Below are positions 1 through 8,475 of a stretch of DNA of 64,000 bases, piece after piece. The DNA is from Oribacterium sinus. Its GTDB lineage: Bacteria > Bacillota > Clostridia > Lachnospirales > Lachnospiraceae. Within the stretch, counting starts at the first letter, position 1; every line of letters starts with the position of its first letter. The notes under the pieces were generated by a model. It made no database searches. It worked only from the letters and a program-made list of their open reading frames with translations, and had not been told where the DNA came from. The stretch spans positions 230,739-294,738 of the forward strand of contig NZ_JACHHH010000001.1 of the NCBI RefSeq assembly GCF_014202695.1, read 5' to 3'. The position numbers and the translations under genes were made by a program.

Positions 1-692
1 ATATGGAAGCCTTGCAGGAGTATGTGAAGAACGGGGATTGCGAAATCGGCTTTGCCTATGACGGAGATGCGGATCGTTGTCTCTGTGTAGACAGTGACGG
101 AGAACTGGTGGACGGAGATCAGATCCTTTATCTTTGCGGAAAAAATATGCGGGATAAGGGGCAGTTAAAGGACAATAAAATTGTGACTACCATTATGTCC
201 AACTTAGGCTTATACAAGGCCTTGGATGGGGCAGGCCTTTCCTATGAAAAGACCAAAGTAGGGGACCGCTATGTTTATGAAAATATGGCAGAGAATGGAT
301 ATTCCTTGGGAGGTGAGCAGTCCGGACATATCATCTTTATGCGGCATGCCACTACCGGGGACGGAATTCTCACCAGTATTAAGCTGATGGAAGTGCTTTT
401 AGAGGAAAAGAAGAGTCTTAAGGAAGCTTTGGCGGAGTATCAGCGTTTTCCACAGGTACTAAAGAATGTTCGGGTGAAAGATAAGCTTTTGGTGGAGCAG
501 AATGAAACCGTACAGGAGGCGGTGAAGAAGGTGGAGGAAAGCCTGGGAGAGGATGGAAGAATTCTCCTTCGTGCTTCCGGAACAGAGCCTCTGATTCGTG
601 TTATGGTGGAGGCTTCCAGGGAAGAGCTTTGCGAGAAATATGTAGAGGAAGTTATAGCTGTTATGAAAAAGGAAGGACTAGTCCTTTCCTAA
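1..692 (+). CDS. glmM: Phosphoglucosamine mutase GlmM, C-terminal part (cut by window edge)
   Basis: Interconverts glucosamine-6-phosphate and glucosamine-1-phosphate on the way to UDP-GlcNAc for peptidoglycan. About 229 residues are visible, roughly the second half of a family that is usually near 450. Seen: the metal-binding loop DGDADRC, the sugar-specificity loop GEQSGHI followed by RHATTGDG, and the C-terminal phosphate-binding loop RASGTEPLIRVMVE. The ATG at position 3 is internal and the reading frame enters from outside the window. The HATTGDG loop argues for GlmM rather than a phosphomannomutase, although related alpha-D-phosphohexomutases cannot be fully excluded without the N-terminal half. 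Confidence 0.93.
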   Translation, partial: MEALQEYVKNGDCEIGFAYDGDADRCLCVDSDGELVDGDQILYLCGKNMRDKGQLKDNKIVTTIMSNLGLYKALDGAGLSYEKTKVGDRYVYENMAENGYSLGGEQSGHIIFMRHATTGDGILTSIKLMEVLLEEKKSLKEALAEYQRFPQVLKNVRVKDKLLVEQNETVQEAVKKVEESLGEDGRILLRASGTEPLIRVMVEASREELCEKYVEEVIAVMKKEGLVLS

Positions 693-814
693 GTTTATTG
701 ATAGAGTAAAAGGAATCCCTGCAGAGCTTGGAAAAGCTTGTTTGGCAGTACAGGGTAGACTTAAAATAAGAAGTAAGTAAGAGTAGTAGTGGAAAAATAC
801 AATAGGAGGTAAGA

Positions 815-2536
815 ATGGATCAGGTAAAACGTTACAGAAAATTTCCGATTTTCCGTTATCCGGAAAGAACTTGGATGGATCAGGAAATCACAAAAGCACC
901 GATTTGGTGTTCTGTGGATTTAAGGGATGGAAACCAGGCCCTTGTGGATCCCATGACCGTAGAAGAAAAGGTGGAATTTTTCCAACTCCTATGTAAGCTT
1001 GGTTTTAAGGAGATTGAAGTCGGTTTTCCTGCGGCTTCTCAGATTGAATTTGATTATTTACGAACTTTGGTGGAGAAGAATCTGATTCCGGAGGATGTTA
1101 CAGTTCAGGTTTTGGTACAGTGTAGAGAAGAGCTTTTGGAAAGAAGCTTCCAGGCTCTCCAAGGAGTAAAGAAGGCCATTGTCCATATTTATAATTCTAC
1201 CTCCGTATTGCAAAGAGATGTGGTTTTCGGAAAGTCCAGAGAGGAGATTACCGCCATTGCCCTTTCCGCTGTGGAAATGGTGAAGCGGCATGAAAAGGAT
1301 TTTTCCGGAGAGCTTCGTCTGGAATATTCTCCGGAAAGTTTTACCGGAACGGAGATGGATTATGCTTTGGAAATCTGTAATGCGGTGATTTCCGCATGGG
1401 GAACCAAGGCGGGAAGGGAGATTATCATTAACCTGCCTAATACCGTAGAGATGCATAGCCCCAATGTTTATGCGGATCAGATTGAGTTTATGTCCAAAAA
1501 CATGAAGGAAAGAGAGCATGTGATTCTTTCCGTGCATCCCCATAATGACAGAGGTGAGGGAATTGCCTCCGCAGAGCTGGCTCTTCTTGCCGGAGCACAA
1601 AGAGTCGAGGGAACCCTTTTCGGGAATGGAGAAAGAACCGGAAATGTTGACATTTTAACCCTGGCTTATAACCTTTTCTCCCACGGCATCGACCCCAAGT
1701 TGAATCTGGAAAATGTTCGGGAAATTCAGGAGGTTTATGAGCGTTGTACCAAGATGAGTGTGCCGGATCGTCATCCCTATGCGGGAAAGCTGGTATTTAC
1801 CGCCTTTTCCGGCTCCCATCAGGATGCCATCAATAAGGGTGTATTGGCCATGCGGGAACGAAAGAACCCCTTCTGGGAGGTGCCTTATCTTCCCATTGAC
1901 CCTGCAGATATCGGAAGACAGTATGAGCCTGTGGTTAGAATCAATTCCCAGTCCGGTAAGGGCGGAGTTGCCTTTATTCTGGACTTTGATTACGGCTATA
2001 AGCTGCCCAAGGCAATGCAGAGAGAATTTGCGGATTATATTCAGAAGATTTCCGAGCAGGAGGGCGAGGTAAATCCGAAGAGAATTTTAGAGGTATTCCG
2101 GGAGGAATATGTGGAAGCCAAGGCTCCGTTATTCTTCAAGAATCTTCGTACCACCGATGTGGAAGGAGAGGGAGATTCCTACATCAGCTTTATTAACCTG
2201 ACCTTTGAAAATCGCGGTGTACTGCGAGAGGTTTCCGGTCAAGGATCCGGTCCTATCGAGGCGGTAATCAGTGCCTTGAATAAGGAATTCAAGCTGGCCT
2301 TAAAGGTTGTGGACTATACAGAACACGCTCTTAGTGCAGGTTCCTCTGCAAAGGCGGTGTCCTATATTCAACTTGCAGAGGAAAATAGCGGAAAGTCCGG
2401 CTTCGGTGTGGGAGTTTCCTCCAACATTACCCGTTCCTCCGTTAGAGCGATTTTCAGTGCGATGAACCGTCTGCTTTTCCCGGAAGAGGCTGAGGCGGAA
2501 GGAAAGCGTAGAGTAGCGGAAGAAAGAAGCTCTTAA
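815..2536 (+). CDS. leuA: 2-isopropylmalate synthase
   Basis: Condenses acetyl-CoA with 2-ketoisovalerate, the first committed step of leucine biosynthesis, in the cytoplasm. The 573-residue protein is the long (type 2 LeuA, about 560 aa) form. It begins with the catalytic TIM barrel: the metal-binding DLRDGNQAL motif lies near residue 36 and the second metal site HPHNDRGEG near residue 241. The C-terminal part (about 440-560, including GQGSGPIEAVISAL) is the leucine-sensing allosteric domain. The start has an AGGAGG ribosome site (804-809). No T-box or obvious leucine attenuator was recognised in the 122-nt upstream gap, only a small AGCTT...AAGCTT-type hairpin. leuB, leuC and leuD are not in the window. 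Confidence 0.96.
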   Translation: MDQVKRYRKFPIFRYPERTWMDQEITKAPIWCSVDLRDGNQALVDPMTVEEKVEFFQLLCKLGFKEIEVGFPAASQIEFDYLRTLVEKNLIPEDVTVQVLVQCREELLERSFQALQGVKKAIVHIYNSTSVLQRDVVFGKSREEITAIALSAVEMVKRHEKDFSGELRLEYSPESFTGTEMDYALEICNAVISAWGTKAGREIIINLPNTVEMHSPNVYADQIEFMSKNMKEREHVILSVHPHNDRGEGIASAELALLAGAQRVEGTLFGNGERTGNVDILTLAYNLFSHGIDPKLNLENVREIQEVYERCTKMSVPDRHPYAGKLVFTAFSGSHQDAINKGVLAMRERKNPFWEVPYLPIDPADIGRQYEPVVRINSQSGKGGVAFILDFDYGYKLPKAMQREFADYIQKISEQEGEVNPKRILEVFREEYVEAKAPLFFKNLRTTDVEGEGDSYISFINLTFENRGVLREVSGQGSGPIEAVISALNKEFKLALKVVDYTEHALSAGSSAKAVSYIQLAEENSGKSGFGVGVSSNITRSSVRAIFSAMNRLLFPEEAEAEGKRRVAEERSS

Positions 2537-2585
2537 AGCAAGACTAAGTAGAATACAGCTTAAAGCGAAACTAAGTAGAATACAG
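2532..2585 (+). repeat. 27-bp tandem duplication spanning the leuA stop codon
   Basis: Two adjacent 27-bp copies (2532-2558 and 2559-2585) differ at two positions. The first contains the last bases and TAA stop of leuA, so the 3' end of the gene has been copied into the spacer before the next gene. One of several duplications of this kind in the window. Confidence 0.9.
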
Positions 2586-2598
2586 AAGGGAGAAAAGT

Positions 2599-3573
2599 AT
2601 GCACATCGTTTACGGAGTCAATGAGGCCTTTATGCCGATTCTTGCGGTGTCACTTTCCTCTCTTCTTTTGCATGCGGAGGGAGAAGCTCTTCATTTTCAT
2701 ATCTTATCCTTGGGGATAGAAGAGGAAAGTAAGGAAAAACTTCGGCAATATGTGGAGACGGAAGGACAGAAAATTAGCTTTTATGATTTGGAAGAGAAAT
2801 TATCCGAATGGAAGGAAAAGCTTCCCGCCCTTTTCACCGGAAAATTTTCCAAAGCTACCCTGCTTCGACTCTTTATCCCTTCCACACTTCCGGAAACGAT
2901 TACCAAGGCTTTATACTTGGATGCGGATACAGTGGTGCTCCAATCCATTTTGCCCCTTTATCATTTAAAGCTTGGAGATAAGCTTTTGGGCATGGCTCCG
3001 GAGCCCAGTATTTATAAAAAGCATAAGGAATTTTTATCCTTAGCGGAGGAAAGCCCCTACTATAATGCGGGAGTGATGCTTATGAATCTTTCATTGCTTC
3101 GGGAGGAAGGGATGGAAGAAAAATGTCTTCGCTATTATCAAATGAAGGAAGGTCAGCTTCCTTTTAATGACCAGGACATTTTGAATATGGTGTGTAAGGG
3201 AAGGATTCGCTCCCTGCCCCAGCGTTTTAACTTCTTTTCTAACTATGCTTATGCAAGGTATAGTGCCTTGTGTCGTTTTTCTCCCTGGTATCAGGAGCTG
3301 GAAAACAAAAAGAGCTATTCACAGGCAAAGGCTCATCCGGTGATTGTCCATTTTGCCGGAGACGAAAGACCTTGGAGAGAAGGCAATCACAATTATTATC
3401 GCAGAGCCTTTGACTATTATGCGGAAGAAAGTCCCCTTCCATTAGAAAAAGAAAAGGGAAAGCAGGGCTATTTATTTTGCTACCATGTCCTAAATCTCCT
3501 GACTTTTGTATTCCCTAAGCTTCGGGAGAAGGTGGGAGAGCTTTATTATCGTTCTATGGGGAAGGAAAACTAA
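2599..3573 (+). CDS. Glycosyltransferase family 8 (LgtC/GspA-like)
   Basis: Probable cytoplasmic retaining hexosyltransferase (the family uses UDP-glucose or UDP-galactose) acting on a surface glycan. The 324-residue protein opens with the GT8 N-terminal strand (HIVYGVNEAF), carries the metal/nucleotide DxD motif as LDADTVV (Asp108-Ala-Asp110), then NAGVMLMNL (about 156) and NDQDILN (about 190). The C-terminal VHFAGDERPW stretch matches the family's His/Gly/Trp closing motif. It is the first gene of the polysaccharide region and shares a TAATG overlap with the next gene, so the two are probably cotranscribed and coupled. The acceptor cannot be predicted. Confidence 0.9.
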   Translation: MHIVYGVNEAFMPILAVSLSSLLLHAEGEALHFHILSLGIEEESKEKLRQYVETEGQKISFYDLEEKLSEWKEKLPALFTGKFSKATLLRLFIPSTLPETITKALYLDADTVVLQSILPLYHLKLGDKLLGMAPEPSIYKKHKEFLSLAEESPYYNAGVMLMNLSLLREEGMEEKCLRYYQMKEGQLPFNDQDILNMVCKGRIRSLPQRFNFFSNYAYARYSALCRFSPWYQELENKKSYSQAKAHPVIVHFAGDERPWREGNHNYYRRAFDYYAEESPLPLEKEKGKQGYLFCYHVLNLLTFVFPKLREKVGELYYRSMGKEN

Positions 3574-4433
3574 TGTCCTGTGCTATAGTGATTTTAAATT
3601 ATAATGATTTGGAAAATACCCTTCGGCTATATAAAGAGCTGAAGGATTTTTCCGTGTTAACGAGAATTTATATCGTGGATAATGCCTCTACGGATAGTAG
3701 CAGGCAGACTTTAGAGAAGCTTCAAGACCATAAGTGTAAACTGATTTTTGCCAAGGAAAATAAGGGCTATGGGGCAGGAAACAATCTGGGCTTTCGGGCC
3801 GCCTTTTCGGAAGGGATGGACTACTGCTTTTTGGCCAATCCCGACACCCGTTTTCAGGAAGCTTACTTTGAAAATGTTCTGTCTGTTTTTGCAAAGGAGA
3901 AGCAGGTGGGATTGGTCTCCGGCAGAATGAAGGACCCTTACGGAAAACAGGCTACAGCTTGGCCTTTACAAAGCTTTTTGAAAAACCTTCTGAGCATGGG
4001 ACCCTTTAGCAAGAGAATTTTTTCTTCCCTGCTCTTTTATCCTAAAGCCTATTTGGAACAAAAGCCCTATGTGAAGGTGGATGTGCTGCATGGCTCCTCC
4101 CTTTGTATTTCTAAAGAGGCATTCCAAAAGACCGGGGGTTATGACGAGGAGTTCTTCCTTTATGAGGAGGAAAAGGTAATTGGTCAAAAGCTGAGAAGGG
4201 CAGGCTACAAATCCTATCTTTGTACGATTTGTTCTTACCTTCATGAGGACAGCGGTAGTACCAAGAAATCCTTGAAATCCTTGGTGCAAAGACAAAAGCT
4301 TCGGCAGCAGTCCGAGGCATTGTATGCCCGAAAATATCTTCATGCCAATTTCCTACAAATGCTTTTCTTAAGGCTTGTGCAGGCAGTGATTTTGGGAGAA
4401 ACCCTTTTTTATTCTCTTTTGCTTTCTAAATAA
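3573..4433 (+). CDS. Glycosyltransferase family 2, rhamnosyltransferase-like
   Basis: Inverting GT-A glycosyltransferase, probably adding a deoxyhexose or other sugar to a lipid-linked surface glycan. The 286-residue protein has the GT2 opening (AIVILNYNDLENT), the VDNASTDSS nucleotide-binding segment, the FLANPDTRF acid motif (variant DxD) and the FFLYEEEKVIGQKLRRAGY segment that replaces the ED acidic motif seen in WbbL-type rhamnosyltransferases. A hydrophobic C-terminus (about 260-283) could associate with the membrane. Its start codon overlaps the stop of the upstream GT8 gene. Donor and acceptor are unknown. Confidence 0.9.
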   Translation: MSCAIVILNYNDLENTLRLYKELKDFSVLTRIYIVDNASTDSSRQTLEKLQDHKCKLIFAKENKGYGAGNNLGFRAAFSEGMDYCFLANPDTRFQEAYFENVLSVFAKEKQVGLVSGRMKDPYGKQATAWPLQSFLKNLLSMGPFSKRIFSSLLFYPKAYLEQKPYVKVDVLHGSSLCISKEAFQKTGGYDEEFFLYEEEKVIGQKLRRAGYKSYLCTICSYLHEDSGSTKKSLKSLVQRQKLRQQSEALYARKYLHANFLQMLFLRLVQAVILGETLFYSLLLSK

Positions 4434-4503
4434 GCCGAAATCAAGAATGCTAAAGTCCTATTTTATGGGTGGAACTTGTGTAGAAAAAAACTTATGCGGA
4501 GCC

Positions 4504-4551
4504 GGAATTCCTTAGTCAAAGAGAGGAATTCCTTAGTCAAAGAGAGGAATT
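4504..4551 (+). repeat. 21-bp tandem duplication upstream of a glycosyltransferase gene
   Basis: Two identical 21-bp copies (4504-4524, 4525-4545) starting GGAATTCCTTAG, followed by the first six bases of a third copy, sit directly upstream of the next glycosyltransferase gene. The truncated third unit lies between the copies and the ATG and supplies part of the ribosome-site region. Confidence 0.9.
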
Positions 4552-4557
4552 GCTGAA

Positions 4558-5532
4558 ATGCATTGTGTTATTTTATGTACTTATAATGGGGAGAAATATC
4601 TGGAAAAGCAGATTAAATCCATTATGGAGCAGGATAGGGAGGATTTTTGCCTCCTTTATTCTGATGACGGCTCCACCGATAGTACAAAAGCAATTCTGCA
4701 AAGCTTGCAGGAAAAGTATGGAAGGAGGATGAGGGCTTTCCCGAGACCTATGCATAGTGGAAGTCCGGCAAAGCATTTTCTCTCTATTCTCTCCGCCTTG
4801 GCTAAGGGGGAGGTGGAGACAGAAAATTTAGAATATATTTTCCTTGCGGATCAGGATGATGAATGGTTTCCGGACAAGCTCTCTAAGACGATTTCTGTCA
4901 TAAAGGAGGAAGAAAGAAAGTTTGGGGAAAGCCTTCCTATCCTTTGTCACACAGACTGCTCTTTGGTGAACTCAAGAGGAGAGCTTCTTGCCAAGTCCTA
5001 TAGAAGGTATCAGAAATTACCGGGTGCCTCCTACCGTTTTTCCCGCCTGCTTTTGCAAAACCATGTGACAGGAGCCTCTGTGGGAATCAACAAAGCTTTG
5101 CTGCAATATTGCAAGGAAATTCCTGCGGAAGTAAAGATGCATGACCATTGGCTGGCCTTGTTAGCAAACTGCTTTGGGGAAATTCAATATTTGCCCTATG
5201 CCAGCTATGCCTACCGGCAGCATGGAGAAAATGTCTTAGGGGCGAAAAAAGCAAGTGTGTTGAAGGAATGTGAAGAAAGGCTGGTCGCTTCTAAAGAAAA
5301 GGATAAGGAAGATACCATTCATTCTTCTTACCGGGCATTGTTTGCCCAGGGAAGGGAATTGAAGCGCTTATTCGGAGATGAGCTTCCGGAAATCAAAAGG
5401 AAGGTTTTAGAGGCGTTCTTATCCTTAGAGGGGAAAAGTCGACTGGGGAAAATTACCACCATGGCACTTTTCGGCATTTACCCCTATCCGCTATATAGAG
5501 GAATTGGGGCAATGTTGTTTTTGGATAGCTAA
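4558..5532 (+). CDS. Glycosyltransferase family 2
   Basis: GT-A fold glycosyltransferase of 324 residues. Seen: ILCTYNGEKYLEKQIKSIMEQ at the N-terminus, SDDGSTDST nucleotide-binding segment, FLADQDDEW (the DQDD motif typical of rhamnosyl- and related transferases in Gram-positive capsule loci), and MHDHWLALLA around residue 195. It belongs to the surface-glycan operon. The Shine-Dalgarno lies in the partly duplicated GAGAGGAATTG sequence just before ATG. Substrates unknown. Confidence 0.9.
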   Translation: MHCVILCTYNGEKYLEKQIKSIMEQDREDFCLLYSDDGSTDSTKAILQSLQEKYGRRMRAFPRPMHSGSPAKHFLSILSALAKGEVETENLEYIFLADQDDEWFPDKLSKTISVIKEEERKFGESLPILCHTDCSLVNSRGELLAKSYRRYQKLPGASYRFSRLLLQNHVTGASVGINKALLQYCKEIPAEVKMHDHWLALLANCFGEIQYLPYASYAYRQHGENVLGAKKASVLKECEERLVASKEKDKEDTIHSSYRALFAQGRELKRLFGDELPEIKRKVLEAFLSLEGKSRLGKITTMALFGIYPYPLYRGIGAMLFLDS

Positions 5533-5559
5533 GAGCTTAGAGCCGTATAAAACAATAGG

Positions 5560-5695
5560 ATTTATGATTGCATAAATCAGTAAATCAGTTGATCGTTAAA
5601 TCAGCAAATCGCTTAATTGTTAAATCAGCAAATCGGTTAATTGTTAAATTAGTAAATTGGTAAATCAGGAAATAGAGAAATCAATAAATTAAATG
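5560..5695 (+). repeat. AT-rich degenerate tandem repeat in a 191-bp gene gap
   Basis: The gap between two glycosyltransferase genes consists largely of decayed tandem units of the type AAATCAGYAAATCR-GTTAATTGTT, repeated about six to eight times with point changes. No ORF with a ribosome site is present in it. It resembles the cleaner duplications at 2532 and 4504 after longer decay. Confidence 0.75.
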
Positions 5696-5723
5696 GCTTA
5701 GATTATGAAAGAAAGGAGGAGGA

Positions 5724-6695
5724 ATGGAGAAAAAACCATTAATTTCCGTATGTATTGTGACCTACCGGCATAAGGATTATATCGGAAAGTGTTTAGACAG
5801 TATTCTTTCCCAAAAAGGGAATTTTTCTTTGGAAATCCTTCTCCATGATGATGCTTCCACCGACGGAAGTCAGGAGATTATCCGTTCTTATCAGGAGAAA
5901 TATCCGGAGATTCTTTTTCCTATCTTACAGACAGAAAATCAGTATTCCCAAGGGAAAAGAAATATTACCGGAATTTTTAATTTTCCAAGGACAAGGGGAG
6001 AATTTATCACCGTGATTGACGGGGATGATTTTTACCTTCGAGAAGATAAACTGGAAAAGCAAATGGAAGCCTTGATAAGAGAAGAAGAGGCTGTTCTTTG
6101 CTTTCATCCGGCAAAGGTTTTGCTTCCTGACGGCAGGGAAGGCCCAAAAGACTTACTTCGTCCCTATTTGGAGAGGAAAATATTGGAAGGAAGGGAGCTA
6201 ATCAATCATCCTAAGGGGATTGCCTTTTCCTCAATGTTTTTTAGAAGAAGCTTAATTGAAAAGCTTCCGGACTTTTACTATGCCTGTCCGGTGGGAGACA
6301 GACCTATAGAGTTGATGGCGGCCTTGGCCGGAAAGGCGGTATACTTGCCGGAGGAATACACTGCCTATCGTTTTCATTTGCAAAGCTCCTGGACGGAAAG
6401 GGAAAAAGGACGGCAGCAGCAGGAAAAATATCTTTCGGAAATGAAGCATTGCTATAAGCTTTTCTTAGAGGAGTCCAAAGGAAAATACCGCTTGGAAGTA
6501 GATGAAGCTATCAATAGACTCAGCTTTTCCATTGCGCTGAATCTTAGGGATTTTTCCGAAATTTATCAGAAGGACTATAGAAACTATTTACAAGAAATGT
6601 CTTTTGGGAAGAGAGCTCTGCTTCGATTGGAACAGTTTTGTCCTAAGCTTTATCATTTTCTACAGAAAAGCTTCGGTATGGAGCGGAAGCGTTAA
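5724..6695 (+). CDS. Glycosyltransferase family 2
   Basis: GT-A glycosyltransferase of 323 residues in the surface-polysaccharide cluster. Seen: ISVCIVTYRHKDYIGKCLDSIL at the start, HDDASTDGS nucleotide-binding segment, and VIDGDDFY, a clear DxD acid motif near residue 98. The C-terminal third is basic and helical, ending in ERKR. The start is preceded by AAGGAGG about five bases upstream. Specific sugar unknown. Confidence 0.9.
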   Translation: MEKKPLISVCIVTYRHKDYIGKCLDSILSQKGNFSLEILLHDDASTDGSQEIIRSYQEKYPEILFPILQTENQYSQGKRNITGIFNFPRTRGEFITVIDGDDFYLREDKLEKQMEALIREEEAVLCFHPAKVLLPDGREGPKDLLRPYLERKILEGRELINHPKGIAFSSMFFRRSLIEKLPDFYYACPVGDRPIELMAALAGKAVYLPEEYTAYRFHLQSSWTEREKGRQQQEKYLSEMKHCYKLFLEESKGKYRLEVDEAINRLSFSIALNLRDFSEIYQKDYRNYLQEMSFGKRALLRLEQFCPKLYHFLQKSFGMERKR

Positions 6696-6782
6696 AAAGG
6701 AGAGTCTGTTCGGAATAGCGTGGAAGCATTAAAAAGAAGAATTTGTTTCGCCTAGAGCGGAAGCGGTAATATAGAAGAAAGA
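6681..6782 (+). repeat. About 37-bp degenerate tandem duplication at a glycosyltransferase 3' end
   Basis: Units beginning AGCGGAAGCGTTAA, AGCGTGGAAGCATTAA and AGCGGAAGCGGTAA recur at about 35-40 bp spacing. The first includes the stop codon of the preceding gene. This is the same pattern of duplicated gene ends as at 2532. Confidence 0.7.
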
Positions 6783-6840
6783 TGCTAAGTAAAACACTAA
6801 GCGTATCAGTAAGTAAAATAAGGAATTAAAGGAGAATGCC

Positions 6841-8316
6841 ATGGGAGAAGTGACGCAAAACAAAGAGGGGTGGAAGGGGAAAATTCTTTCCGGCCTTTTT
6901 TGGCGTTTCCTAGAGCAGATTTCTTACCAGGGCATACAGCTGATTTTCTCCCTGTTTCTCCTTCGGATTTTGGATACGGAAGAGGTAGGGGCGGTGAGTG
7001 TCATCAGCATCTTTATCACCATTGCCAATACCTTTATTCAATCCGGTTTTTCTCAGGCGCTGATGCAGAAAAAAGAAATCAAAGAGGAAGATTATTCCTC
7101 GGTGTTTTATCTGACCTTGGCCTTATCCGGAGGAATCTATCTTTTGTTCTATGGCATCAGCCCCTTTGTGGCGGAGTTTTATCATCTCCCGGTTTTAGAG
7201 TCCCTTTTACGGCAAATGAGTATTTTGCTCTTCCCCGGTGCAGTCATTTCCATCCAAATGGCTTATGCAGGAAGGGCTTTGCAATTTCGACCGATTTTTT
7301 TAGCCAGCTTTTTTTCCTCCCTCTTTTCCGGAGTGCTGGCAGTGTTTTTAGCTTATCGGGGCTATGGCTCCTTTGCTATGGCTTATCAGCAGATTTCCTA
7401 CTACTTTTTTACCATGCTGATATTATTCTTATGCCTTCCTTGGAGACCGAAGCTTTTATTTAAGCTTTCCTCCCTCTCTGCCCTTTTTCATTTTGGCTGG
7501 AAAATCCTTTTTTCCGGACTCTTGGATCAGATTTGGCAAAATATCTATGGCCTAGTCATTGGAAAACGCTACAAGGTAGAGGAGCTGGCTCTGTACAATC
7601 GAGGAGAAATGTTTCCAAAGCTCCTGTCCTCTACCCTTTCCACCATGATTTCAGGAGTAATGTTTCCCGCTTTTTCCAAGATGCAGGAGGAAAAGGATGC
7701 CTTACAGGAAATGGCCAGGAAAACCATTCGTTTTTCCGCCTTCCTCTTGTTTCCCATACTCTTTGGCCTGATGGCAGTGGCAAAGCCCTTTATTATCTTA
7801 CTGCTCACAAAGAAATGGATAGGCATGCTTTCATATCTTCGCTTTCTTTCCGTGACTTATCTATTCCTGCCCCTTCACATGTGTAATCTCCAGCTCATGA
7901 ACAGTCAGGGACGCTCGGATTTGTTTTTGAAGCTGGAGATCATCAAGAAGATTTTAGGCATAGGCATTCTCCTCCTCACCTTCCCCTTTGGGATCTTCGT
8001 CATGCTCTTTGGGAAAAATGTAGGAGAAGTCCTCTGCCTGTATTTAAACGCCAAACCCAATGAAAAGCTGATACAATATGGCTTCCTCTCTCAAGTAAAA
8101 GACTGCCTGGCTTCCTTTACCGCATCTTTCCTAATGGGGGGAATCGTTTACCTTGTGCAAGGATTCTTAGAAAAAAGAGGAATGACAGAACTATGGCAAC
8201 TCATAGTCCTCATCCCCCTGGGAGCAATCTGCTACACTGTAGTTTCTTTTATAGTAAACAGGAATGATATAAAGACACTGTGCTCTTTCATACATGTAAG
8301 AAATAAATTTAAATAA
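6841..8316 (+). CDS. Wzx-type flippase (MOP/MATE superfamily polysaccharide transporter)
   Basis: Probable translocator of undecaprenyl-linked oligosaccharide across the membrane. The 491-residue protein is almost entirely hydrophobic with about 12-14 membrane segments. The conserved N-terminal block of the RfbX/Wzx family is visible (GLFWRFLEQISYQGIQLIFS, then LRILDTEEVGAVSVISIF, then FSQALMQKKE), followed by LYNRGEMFPKLLSST near residue 250. It follows three GT2 genes and is the last intact gene before the AT-rich insertion. A second flippase at 19273 suggests two glycans or a recombined cluster. Confidence 0.92.
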   Translation: MGEVTQNKEGWKGKILSGLFWRFLEQISYQGIQLIFSLFLLRILDTEEVGAVSVISIFITIANTFIQSGFSQALMQKKEIKEEDYSSVFYLTLALSGGIYLLFYGISPFVAEFYHLPVLESLLRQMSILLFPGAVISIQMAYAGRALQFRPIFLASFFSSLFSGVLAVFLAYRGYGSFAMAYQQISYYFFTMLILFLCLPWRPKLLFKLSSLSALFHFGWKILFSGLLDQIWQNIYGLVIGKRYKVEELALYNRGEMFPKLLSSTLSTMISGVMFPAFSKMQEEKDALQEMARKTIRFSAFLLFPILFGLMAVAKPFIILLLTKKWIGMLSYLRFLSVTYLFLPLHMCNLQLMNSQGRSDLFLKLEIIKKILGIGILLLTFPFGIFVMLFGKNVGEVLCLYLNAKPNEKLIQYGFLSQVKDCLASFTASFLMGGIVYLVQGFLEKRGMTELWQLIVLIPLGAICYTVVSFIVNRNDIKTLCSFIHVRNKFK

Positions 8317-8349
8317 TGCTTGATTAAAGTATTTGAATTGGGAGAATTT

Positions 8350-8475
8350 ATGAAGGCAATTAATATTTTTGAATATACGAGGATTCAAAGTGATTTATCG
8401 ATTGAATTTGAAAATATTTTATCTCAATCTAAAAAGAAAATAAAAACTAAAGAATATGAATGTGTATTTAACTGA
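8350..8475 (+). pseudogene. N-terminal fragment of the gene that once followed the flippase
   Basis: A 41-codon ORF starts at ATG 8350 with a good ribosome site (GGGAG at 8339-8343) 33 bases after the flippase stop, exactly where the next operon gene would begin. It reads MKAINIFEYTRIQSD at the start and stops at 8475 in sequence that on the other strand encodes the dehydrogenase fragment. The two fragments therefore overlap tail-to-tail, which is best explained by a recombination breakpoint near 8450 that truncated both genes. The original product is not recognisable from about 30-35 genuine residues. Confidence 0.6.

Noticed and set aside
692..814. T-box leader upstream of leuA
   Set aside because: No AGGGTGGNACCGCG-type sequence or specifier structure was found.
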